Assembly (NCBI GenBank): GCA_964388745.1
Contig: CAYMBP010000031.1
Coordinates: 1 to 12,720, forward strand
Source of the DNA: CAYMBP01 sp964388745
GTDB taxonomy: Bacteria > Babelota > Babeliae > Babelales > RVW-14
DNA: 12,720 bases
Direction of reading: 5' to 3'
Shown: one piece after another, positions 6,331-12,720 of the stretch
Numbering within the stretch: position 1 is the stretch's first letter
How the letters are laid out: every line of letters starts with the position of its first letter
The notes under the pieces: model-generated
Seen by the model: the letters and a program-made list of their open reading frames with translations, nothing else
Told to the model about the DNA's origin: nothing
The model's database searches: none
Position numbers and translations under genes: made by a program

Positions 6331-7923
6331 ATGACTACAAATCGCTTACTGCTTACCCTACTAACAACGGTCCTTTTCTCATATGTAAATCCAAAACCAA
6401 TTCAAATCTCCTTAAAAAATCTGATGAATAATTATAAAAATAGCTTAGCTCAACAGGCTATACGATACGGAGACTGTATTCAGCTCTCACTCAACTCTTC
6501 TAAAAAAGCCAACATTTTACAAGGACTAAACTCGACTCAAGAAAAAAACCTTGAAATAAATACAAAGGCCAGTGAATTAAGCTGGTGGATTATCAAAGAG
6601 CCTCATAAGTCTCTTAATGAATCCCGTGGGAAAAAAGTAATAGCAACAAGCCCAATTGAACTCATCCATCTTGTCTCAGGAAAAAAATTGTCGTATAAAA
6701 ATGAAAGCCCACTACTTGAGCAAAATAATACAAATAAGGAAGAATCAATATGGTCTATTATCCCTTCTAGAAGAGAAAGGAATATGCCAATTAAAGTTAA
6801 AAGTGCCTTTTCACTAAAAAATATAGCCTCAAAAAAATATCTTGGACTTAATGAAAAAAATCAAAAATTAACCATTTTTAATAAAGCATCTAATGAAACA
6901 AGAATTACTATTACTGATGCCTTTTTTATGCACTCTATCAATGAAGAAGTAGATAAAGTAACACTGCTTGTCCACAAAAAAGCACCTACAGGGCTTAGTG
7001 TAAATGAATCAAACTTAACACTTGAAAACAAAAGAACTCTACCATTAACACCATTTACAATTCTTCGTGAAGAAGAAGCTATTGGCTTGCAATATCGCCT
7101 ACAAGACGAAGAAGATAATCGAAGAATGGTTCAAGTTTCTAATAAATATATCCATCTCAAAAATAATCACTTTAAAAATTCAGACCATGCTCACTGGCTT
7201 GTCATTCCAGTATCAGACAAAACAGCTCAATCAGGGCGTTTTCGATTAAAAAATAAAAAAACTGGAGAATATATTGGCGACCCTGAACAGAATGTATCAG
7301 AGCTTTCTCTTACCCACCAAGAATCAAATGGCCTTATTTTTTCTTTTACCCAAGCAACCCTTGAAGAGTCTGAAGAAGCAACTATTATTACCTACGGAAG
7401 CACTGTAAAATTTTCACTTCAATCAGGCGAAAAAAAGTACCCCATTATCCATAGCAACAATCACGGACTCTTTGCAGAAAAAAACATTGAGGCTAGCTCA
7501 TGGAAAATATTACCTCCAAATACAATCGCTCGCAATCTTCAAAAAAAAGGAATGCCCATACGAGCTGGCGACTTAATACGCCTTCAAGAAATAGTAAGCG
7601 GCCAGTTTCTTAAAGGCGTATTCAAGCCAACTAAACAAGCAATTCGATTTAAACATGTAGCCTTACAGATGACAAATGAATCAGAATCATCAAACACTCA
7701 CTTTTTACTCTCTATGCCACAACAACACAAAGTTCTTGCCAAAAGAGCAGAAAGGCTTTTTTATCTTACTCACGCAGCAACAGATAGCCAAATTTACTTC
7801 GCTTCAGAAGATAAAAAAAGCCATTCTTTAAAAGCAAAATTATCTGTAACGCGCAATGACGAAGATGTTCCAACTAATATTGCCATTGAACAAGTTGTTG
7901 AACTACACACGCTTCAAAAATAA
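6331..7923 (+). CDS. Exported multi-repeat MIR-like protein (530 aa)
   Basis: This is the second gene of the operon, starting at ATG 6331 with AAGGA about 7 bases upstream. A signal peptide spans about 1-20. I count nine MIR-like repeats, which would make three trefoils: 44-90, 104-145 and 155-197; 208-245, 248-293 and 300-342; 354-395, 409-461 and 473-520. The clearest are IRYGDCIQL with WWII (85-88), SPIELIHLVSGKKLSY with IWSII (140-144), TYGSTVKFSL with WKILPP (391-396), and RAGDLIRLQEIVSGQFLKG (411-429). The last is very close to TGDIIRLQHIKTNKYL of the upstream protein, so the two are paralogues. Repeats 3, 4, 6 and 9 are degenerate. Otherwise the protein is lysine- and asparagine-rich, with no enzymatic motif. 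A binding or adhesion role is inference. Repeat boundaries are approximate. Confidence 0.75.
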   Translation: MTTNRLLLTLLTTVLFSYVNPKPIQISLKNLMNNYKNSLAQQAIRYGDCIQLSLNSSKKANILQGLNSTQEKNLEINTKASELSWWIIKEPHKSLNESRGKKVIATSPIELIHLVSGKKLSYKNESPLLEQNNTNKEESIWSIIPSRRERNMPIKVKSAFSLKNIASKKYLGLNEKNQKLTIFNKASNETRITITDAFFMHSINEEVDKVTLLVHKKAPTGLSVNESNLTLENKRTLPLTPFTILREEEAIGLQYRLQDEEDNRRMVQVSNKYIHLKNNHFKNSDHAHWLVIPVSDKTAQSGRFRLKNKKTGEYIGDPEQNVSELSLTHQESNGLIFSFTQATLEESEEATIITYGSTVKFSLQSGEKKYPIIHSNNHGLFAEKNIEASSWKILPPNTIARNLQKKGMPIRAGDLIRLQEIVSGQFLKGVFKPTKQAIRFKHVALQMTNESESSNTHFLLSMPQQHKVLAKRAERLFYLTHAATDSQIYFASEDKKSHSLKAKLSVTRNDEDVPTNIAIEQVVELHTLQK

Positions 7924-7928
7924 TTAGA

Positions 7929-8675
7929 TCAAGTCAAAATACCAATTTTTTGACTTACCCAGAAAAGCATAATACCAGAAGCAACAGAGGCATTATAAGA
8001 GATATCTGGTGATCGCTGAGGAAGAGTTACTGGTACCCCCAATGCTGCAATCTCTTTTGAAATACCAACAGCCTCATTGCCAATAACAACACAACTTGGC
8101 TGCGCAATAGCTACTTTGCTAATAGACTCACCATTAATAACAGCCATATACATATTATAGCCATTCTTTTTAAGCTCAATAACAGCATGCTTAATTGAAG
8201 GAGCAACAAAAATATCAAGATGCTCAGACAAACCAGCAGATGCCTTACTCACAGCTGCAGATAACTGTGCAGATTGCGACTTGCACAACACTACACCCTG
8301 AACCCCTGTACAATAAGCTGAACGTAAAATAGCCCCAAGATTGCCTACATCTTGAATAGCATCAAGCAACAAAATGAATGGTTTTTTCTTTGCATCAAAA
8401 ATTTTAGATGCATACTTAAATGGTGTCACCCAAGCAACAACACCCATATGGTCAGGCGTTCCAGCAAGACGGGTTAATACATCACGCGAGACATACTGTA
8501 TGTTTGGAATAGACTGAGGCAGATAGCGCTGAATACGTTTCCATGATTTTGGATACGGCTTGGTTGTATACAATGAAACAATTTTTCTTCGCTTTGCTTT
8601 AAGCATTTCAATAATAGGATGAGCTCCATAAAGGACCTCATTTCCTTGCTGAGATTTATTTGTTTTTTTTGCCAT
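7929..8675 (-). CDS. rlmB: TrmH-family (SpoU) rRNA 2'-O-methyltransferase, RlmB-like
   Basis: SpoU-family enzymes transfer a methyl from SAM to a ribose 2'-OH. RlmB modifies 23S rRNA G2251 (E. coli numbering). The 248 residues hold an N-terminal substrate-binding domain (YGAHPIIEMLKAKRR at 16-30, to about 85) and a C-terminal knotted SPOUT domain: motif 1 DAIQDVGNLGAILRSA at 105-120, motif 2 VVIGNEAVGIS at 196-206, motif 3 LPQRSPDISYNASVA at 218-232. Conserved N112, R118, E201 and the S-x-N of motif 3 are present. Odd: motif 1 has V where family members usually have P (D-P-x-N), and motif 3 reads SYNAS for SLNVS. The start overlaps the end of ybeY by 20 bases with only a weak SD, suggesting coupled translation. 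Exact target (RlmB or TrmH-type tRNA) is less certain than the family. Confidence 0.88.
   Translation of the reverse strand: MAKKTNKSQQGNEVLYGAHPIIEMLKAKRRKIVSLYTTKPYPKSWKRIQRYLPQSIPNIQYVSRDVLTRLAGTPDHMGVVAWVTPFKYASKIFDAKKKPFILLLDAIQDVGNLGAILRSAYCTGVQGVVLCKSQSAQLSAAVSKASAGLSEHLDIFVAPSIKHAVIELKKNGYNMYMAVINGESISKVAIAQPSCVVIGNEAVGISKEIAALGVPVTLPQRSPDISYNASVASGIMLFWVSQKIGILT
7931..7956. terminator. AT-rich inverted repeat at convergent gene ends
   Basis: AAGTCAAAA (7931-7939) and TTTTGACTT (7948-7956) are perfect 9-bp arms around an 8-base loop, located where the MIR operon and rlmB end tail to tail (stops 5 bases apart). The repeat lies within the last codons of rlmB. Neither strand has a strong T run after the stem and the stem is AT-rich, so bidirectional termination is plausible but weakly supported. 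Confidence 0.3.
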
Positions 8676-9144
8676 AATTCTTCTTTATATAATTGTTTGC
8701 CGCTGCTACAAGCTTGGCTTCAACTTGATTCATCTCTTCATACTCTTCATCCGTTTGGTGATCATAATTAAGAAGATGAGCAATTCCATGGGCCATAAGT
8801 ACAACAAGTCGCTCTTCAAATGAACAACCCCACCTTTTTTCTGCATCTTTTTTTACTACTTGAGGACAAATAATAATATCCCCAAGATCCTTCTCTATGC
8901 TATGCTCAACAATAATTTTTTCCCCTGCTGCAAAATTAGGATGAAAAGGAAAAGATAAAATATCTGTCGGCTTATCTTTATTACGATAGTCTCTATTATA
9001 AGAACGCATCCGATCTTTGCCAGAAAAAAGTAATGCTACATCAAAATCATTATATCCAACTTCATTCAGCATGCAGCCAACTATAGATTGCAGATAATCA
9101 TTATCTATAGCAATTGCCCGTTGCTTATTAATAATAAAAATCAT
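8656..9144 (-). CDS. ybeY: Endoribonuclease YbeY (16S rRNA maturation)
   Basis: YbeY is a zinc-dependent single-strand RNase involved in 16S rRNA 3'-end maturation and ribosome quality control. At 162 residues it has family length. Seen: MRSYNRDYRNKDKPTDILSFPF at 46-67 (family 'LN-x-x-Y-R-x-x-x-x-x-TDVLSFP'), LGDIIICPQ at 87-95, and the zinc site H-x3-H-x5-H as HGIAHLLNYDH with H119, H123 and H129. Odd: the usual HGxLHLxGYDH has A and N here in place of the second L and the G, though all three metal histidines remain. Its ATG overlaps the valS stop as TAATG, and its 3' end overlaps rlmB by 20 bases. AGGTAAG lies just before the start inside valS. The tight chain points to one coupled transcript. 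Confidence 0.95.
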   Translation of the reverse strand: MIFIINKQRAIAIDNDYLQSIVGCMLNEVGYNDFDVALLFSGKDRMRSYNRDYRNKDKPTDILSFPFHPNFAAGEKIIVEHSIEKDLGDIIICPQVVKKDAEKRWGCSFEERLVVLMAHGIAHLLNYDHQTDEEYEEMNQVEAKLVAAANNYIKKNYGKKNK

Positions 9145-11585
9145 TACTTACCTAGCTGAATATGAGCAATACATTCTGGCTCAAGCACCATAAAATCTTC
9201 AGTAATTACATCATATGCAAACGTCACTTCTTGTGCATGTGTCACACCAGTAATTAGTGGAATTAAGTGCTTAAGATTATAACTAAGCTCTTTATCAGCA
9301 TGAATCACTAAGTTGGTTAATGAAGATTTAAGCGAAAGCCTATGCTCACTTTTTAATTTGCGTACACCTGAAACAATATGCAATACATGCTGTCCAAGCA
9401 AAAAAGAAGCCTCATTTGAATAAAAATAACGCTCATTATTTAACCTGGTTATATGCAAAGAGACAACCTCTTCTTTGCTGCGATACAAGAGCTGATATAA
9501 TTGCTCCGTAACAAAAGGAACAAATGGGGCAAATAACTGAAGCAGGGCAAATCCAACCTCATACAAAACATAACGAGTTGCCTCAATTTCTTGAGTACTA
9601 TATTTCTCTGGCTTAAACAACTGATCTTTAATAACTTCAAGATAATTGTCACACCATACATGCCAAAAAAATCGTTCTACACGCTCAAGGGCCCCGCTAT
9701 AATCGTAATCATCAAATGATTTTTCATACTGTTCAAGAACCTCAAACAATTGATGCATCACCCAAGCATTCATACCAGTTAAGTCGGGCCTTGGCTCCTT
9801 CTTATCAAAACCTGATACAAATTCATGGCTAAATCGAAACGCATTCCACAATTTAGTAATCAGGCGCTGACCAATACGCAATTGATTTTCGCTAAAGGCT
9901 GTATCAACCCCAAGGGCAGCACTTGCAGTCCAATACCGAATAACATCTGCAGGATAAGAGTCAAGTAAAGACTCTGGTGACATTTTGCTATTCTCTTTTG
10001 ATTTTGAAATTTTTTCCTTACCAGCAAGAACGTGTCCTGAAATAACAATATCATTCCATGGAATATCATTATGATGGAAATATGATTTTACAATAGTATC
10101 AAATGCCCATGTTCTTATAATATCATGGGCCTGAGGGCGTAAGCTCATGGGAAGAGTCACCCCTGAATCTTGATGATCTGGCCACCCTGCATTAATTTGA
10201 GGAGTAAGCGATGAAGTATTCCAAGTATCCATTACATCGGTATCAGGACGAATATCATGCGCATTACAAGAAGTACACTTACCACCAGGAAAAGATACCT
10301 CTTGCGGATCAAGAGGCAAACTTTCAATAGGTGCACACAAAACTTCATCACAAACATTACAATGCCAAACAGGAAAAGGAATACCAAAAAAGCGCTGACG
10401 AGAAATACACCAATTCCAACTTATATTGCTCACCCAGTCATGATAACGCGCCTTCATATATGCAGGCTTCCAGGTAATTTTATCAGCTAAATCAAGAAAT
10501 ATCTCTTTATGATCAAGAATATTAATAAACCACTGCCAAAGAACAACAAACTCTATTTCCTGTTTACATCGCTCATGAACATTAACATGATGAGTAATCT
10601 TTCTTTGATCAGCAACTAATTTTTGCTCATTAAGTAATTCAATTATTTTTGCACGAGCATCTCGAGCATTTAATCCTTCAAGCGGTCCAGCCAAAGATGT
10701 CCACTTACCATCAAGCCCAATAACAGCCTCAAATGCCAATTTATGTTTCTTATACCAATAAATATCAGTCTGATCTCCAAACGTACAACACATTACAAGA
10801 CCTGACCCTTTTTCAGGATCTACTTTGTCATCAGAAATCACTGGAACAGACTTATTAAAAAATGGCGTTATTGCATTTTGACCATTAAGATGTGCATACC
10901 GCATATCATCTGGATGATAAAAAAGAGCAACACAAGCTGGAAGCAATTCAGGCCTAGTCGTTGCAACAATAATATCTTTACCATCAGAAGTCTTAAATAT
11001 TAGATCGTTAAATTTTGAAGGAAGCTGAGCACTATCAAGCTCTGCCTGAGCAACAGATGTCCTACAAGTGGTACAGTACAAAGACGGCTCTGCCTGACGA
11101 AACGCTTTACCATTTTTATAAAGCTCAAGAAAGGATAACTGTGATATTTTGCGCACTTCACCAGAAATCGTTGAATAAACATTTTCCCAATCAATAGAGA
11201 GCCCAATGCGACGCCATAAGTCTTCAAATAATTGCTCTACCTTTTCAGTCTCTTGAATACATAAGGCAATAAATTCTGATCGCCCCATCAAATGACCTTT
11301 TATACCATTTTTTTTCTCAACAAATCGCTCTGTAGGAAGACCATTATCATCAAATCCCATTGGATAATAAACAGAAAATCCTCGCATGCGCTTATAGCGA
11401 GCAATTAAATCTGTCTGCGTATATGAAAATACATGTCCAATATGAAGCGTACCAGAGACTGTTGGCGGGGGAGTATCAATGCTATACACTTCACCAGCCT
11501 CTTTATCAAATCGATAAATATTATTCTCTTGCCAAAACTTCTTTACCGCTGCCTCACTGGCACTGCTTTCATATAACTTATCCAC
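9144..11585 (-). CDS. valS: Valyl-tRNA synthetase, archaeal/Rickettsia-type
   Basis: This class Ia synthetase charges tRNA-Val with valine and edits threonine errors. The 813 residues show PPPTVSGTLHIGH at 39-51 (HIGH), the CP1 editing domain with ATTRPELLPA at 208-217, NWCISRQRFFGIPFPVW at 391-407, and KISKSKENS at 525-533 (KMSKS variant). An alpha-helical anticodon domain covers about 580-720. Cysteine pairs C171/C174, C409/C412 and C437/C440 suggest zinc ribbons. PMGFDDNGLPTER at 75-87 and VMCCTFGDQTDIYW at 264-277 are of the archaeal type also found in Rickettsia; typical bacterial ValRS read TDHAGIATQ in the first place. The C-terminal coiled coil of bacterial forms (E. coli 951 aa) is absent. 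Start is GTG 11585 with AAGGG 6 bases upstream. It is the first gene of the valS-ybeY-rlmB unit. Confidence 0.95.
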   Translation of the reverse strand: MDKLYESSASEAAVKKFWQENNIYRFDKEAGEVYSIDTPPPTVSGTLHIGHVFSYTQTDLIARYKRMRGFSVYYPMGFDDNGLPTERFVEKKNGIKGHLMGRSEFIALCIQETEKVEQLFEDLWRRIGLSIDWENVYSTISGEVRKISQLSFLELYKNGKAFRQAEPSLYCTTCRTSVAQAELDSAQLPSKFNDLIFKTSDGKDIIVATTRPELLPACVALFYHPDDMRYAHLNGQNAITPFFNKSVPVISDDKVDPEKGSGLVMCCTFGDQTDIYWYKKHKLAFEAVIGLDGKWTSLAGPLEGLNARDARAKIIELLNEQKLVADQRKITHHVNVHERCKQEIEFVVLWQWFINILDHKEIFLDLADKITWKPAYMKARYHDWVSNISWNWCISRQRFFGIPFPVWHCNVCDEVLCAPIESLPLDPQEVSFPGGKCTSCNAHDIRPDTDVMDTWNTSSLTPQINAGWPDHQDSGVTLPMSLRPQAHDIIRTWAFDTIVKSYFHHNDIPWNDIVISGHVLAGKEKISKSKENSKMSPESLLDSYPADVIRYWTASAALGVDTAFSENQLRIGQRLITKLWNAFRFSHEFVSGFDKKEPRPDLTGMNAWVMHQLFEVLEQYEKSFDDYDYSGALERVERFFWHVWCDNYLEVIKDQLFKPEKYSTQEIEATRYVLYEVGFALLQLFAPFVPFVTEQLYQLLYRSKEEVVSLHITRLNNERYFYSNEASFLLGQHVLHIVSGVRKLKSEHRLSLKSSLTNLVIHADKELSYNLKHLIPLITGVTHAQEVTFAYDVITEDFMVLEPECIAHIQLGK

Positions 11586-11601
11586 AAAGACCCTTACAAC
11601 A

Positions 11602-11607
11602 ATTATA
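11602..11607 (-). promoter_or_regulatory. -10 box (TATAAT) before valS
   Basis: The minus strand reads a perfect TATAAT, 7 bases upstream of the AAGGG SD of valS, implying a leader of about 10 bases. A possible -35 TTGGAC is 21 bases away, longer than usual. The layout resembles the box at 4106-4111. Plausible promoter for valS-ybeY-rlmB, not proven. Confidence 0.4.
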
Positions 11608-11730
11608 GAAGACTAATCGAATAATACTGTCCAATAGTTTTAAATGAGTATACACAAAATAGACAGAAATGATGACAACTATTTCTTATGCAATTTATAA
11701 TTGACAACATTTTATAAATACCAAAAAATT

Positions 11731-11739
11731 TGCTACAAT
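11731..11739 (+). promoter_or_regulatory. Extended -10 promoter for the 276-aa orphan
   Basis: TGCTACAAT fits the extended -10 pattern TGnTATAAT with one change. Transcription would begin about at 11746, giving a leader of about 100 bases before GTG 11849. A perfect TTGACA at 11701-11706 is 27 bases from the -10, too far to be its -35. Confidence 0.4.
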
Positions 11740-11742
11740 TCC

Positions 11743-11762
11743 TGTTACCTTAAAAAGTAACA
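11743..11762. repeat. Small inverted repeat at the predicted start site
   Basis: TGTTAC (11743-11748) and GTAACA (11757-11762) are perfect 6-bp arms around CTTAAAAA. They begin 4 bases after the predicted -10, so they could be a repressor operator overlapping the transcription start or a 5' stabilising hairpin. The arms are short, so chance is possible. Confidence 0.35.
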
Positions 11763-11848
11763 AGTGCGCAATAAAAATTCATTCTATTTTTTTATTATTA
11801 AGAAGAAAACAAAATATAATTTCAAATAGAAATATCAAAGGGAATGCT

Positions 11849-12679
11849 GTGATTCGAAAACTATTTATATTTGCAACCATTACGACAAACATGTTTGCCT
11901 CTTCTACAAGCCAAAAAATTGGTCAAGCCAGTGCCTTACTTGCTGTTCCTACAAACATTTTATCTCATGCACAACAGTCTCCAAAGGCAACAAAAAATTT
12001 AATGGTAATACACAATGGATTGCGAGCTATACATGACATTGCCACTATTAATAATGTAGGATTTGACGAATATACAACATTTTGGCTTCTTAATGACCTT
12101 TACACATTTTATAATATAATCAAAAAATCTCCTGACGAATGTGCAGCTCTTAACAAAATACCATTTTACACAAGCACTTGTCTTTCTTTAATTGAAGCCG
12201 GAGCTGGATTTTTTGAGAATACCTATGAACAAAATAAAAAAAACTCAACAAAAGCCATACGGAGTATTGGATCATTAAGTCGCATGATTGAAAACTATCT
12301 AACATCACACATTAATTGTAGCAAAAATGATAGGCAACTCCTCATGAGAAACAGAGGCTTTCTTATCCTGAATATCTTTTTAACCTATTACGAACTTATA
12401 AACAAACTTGGGAAGCCTGACAGTTACAAACAAGCAAGCAAACCTGAACTAAAAATTTCATCTCAAGAAGAATTGCTGCCCTTAAGTGAGACTCAGGAAA
12501 AACGGCTACCCTTAAGTGAAGCTAGCAAATTAAAAAACAATCGTTCTGTTCGGGTTTCAGAACTTAATAACGTACCCTCAGAGCTTTTTCCAGATGAAGA
12601 ACCTTTCTATGACGATCATGCTCCTGTCTCCAGATACTCCCGTCTTCCTGGCAGCCTAGGCATTGAAGAAGTAATTTAG
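11849..12679 (+). CDS. Secreted helical orphan with acidic, partly repeated tail (276 aa)
   Basis: No family recognised. The start is GTG 11849 with AAAGGG about 6 bases upstream; the nearby ATG at 11844 is out of frame and hits a stop at once. A signal peptide is likely at 1-19 (RKLFIFATITTNMFASS). Residues about 22-188 look all-helical, with hydrophobic stretches at 76-91 (TFWLLNDLYTFYNII) and 170-186 (GFLILNIFLTYYELINK) that could be buried helices or weak membrane segments, and three cysteines (98, 111, 157). From about 190 the chain turns polar and low complexity, with a tandem decamer LLPLSETQEK/RLPLSEASKL (209-228) and an acidic patch PDEEPFYDD. It stands alone, divergent from valS. 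The plan of a globular helical domain plus disordered tail suits a surface or secreted factor, which is inference. Confidence 0.8.
   Translation: MIRKLFIFATITTNMFASSTSQKIGQASALLAVPTNILSHAQQSPKATKNLMVIHNGLRAIHDIATINNVGFDEYTTFWLLNDLYTFYNIIKKSPDECAALNKIPFYTSTCLSLIEAGAGFFENTYEQNKKNSTKAIRSIGSLSRMIENYLTSHINCSKNDRQLLMRNRGFLILNIFLTYYELINKLGKPDSYKQASKPELKISSQEELLPLSETQEKRLPLSEASKLKNNRSVRVSELNNVPSELFPDEEPFYDDHAPVSRYSRLPGSLGIEEVI
12475..12519 (+). repeat. 15-bp direct repeat inside the orphan gene
   Basis: GCTGCCCTTAAGTGA (12475-12489) and GCTACCCTTAAGTGA (12505-12519) differ at one base and are spaced exactly 30 bases, that is 10 codons. They encode the repeated LPLSE. DNA identity greater than the protein needs suggests a recent tandem duplication in the tail. 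Confidence 0.7.
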
Positions 12680-12720
12680 AAAAAACTCTTACTACATACA
12701 TAAAAGAATGTTTATCAATG

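Noticed and set aside
7929..8675. UGA recoding (as in some candidate phyla)
   Set aside because: rlmB ends at a TGA in the expected place, and tryptophans I checked at codon level are TGG, so the code looks standard.
10257..10490. Short plus-strand frame inside valS
   Set aside because: Antisense shadow across the catalytic domain; no SD and no protein features.
12680..12720. Start of a further gene at the ATG on the right edge
   Set aside because: Only the ATG itself is visible and no clear SD precedes it.
1..12720. Insertion sequences, prophage, CRISPR array, tRNA or rRNA
   Set aside because: No transposase or integrase, no regularly spaced repeats, no cloverleaf-like or rRNA sequence found on reading the intergenic stretches.

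Overview
The window is AT-rich, densely coded bacterial DNA with strong Shine-Dalgarno (SD) sites, GTG starts at three genes and TGA used as a normal stop. It carries a divergent division cluster, an archaeal-type valyl-tRNA synthetase, several short signal-peptide orphans, and two secreted proteins with MIR-like (eukaryotic SDF2-type) beta-trefoil repeats. This mix suggests a reduced, host-associated bacterium. Candidatus Dependentiae (TM6) is my best guess, but it rests on gene style only, as no rRNA or other phylogenetic marker was compared.

Layout. 1-3464 (minus): ftsQ-like, ftsA and ftsZ, in the classical order. ftsZ runs off the left edge a few residues before its end. 3465-3869: a roughly 400-base gap with one terminator-like hairpin. 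3870-5314 (minus): two short secreted orphans and a secreted rhodanese-domain protein, whose leader holds a hairpin plus T8 attenuator candidate directly before its SD. 5627-7923 (plus): a two-gene operon of exported MIR-like proteins of 227 and 530 residues. 7929-11585 (minus): valS, ybeY and rlmB, overlapping and probably translationally coupled, convergent with the MIR operon. 11849-12679 (plus): an unrecognised secreted helical protein with an acidic, partly repeated tail.

How they fit together. FtsQ, FtsA and FtsZ are the membrane linker, the membrane anchor and the ring polymer of the divisome. ValS, YbeY and RlmB form a translation group: tRNA charging, rRNA maturation and 23S rRNA ribose methylation. 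The remaining genes all encode predicted exported proteins (two MIR-like, one rhodanese, three orphans). They may act in the envelope or at a host interface, which is inference.

The best candidate for something undescribed is the MIR-like pair at 5627-7923. Next are the rhodanese leader hairpin and the tubulin-like GGGTGSG loop in FtsZ.
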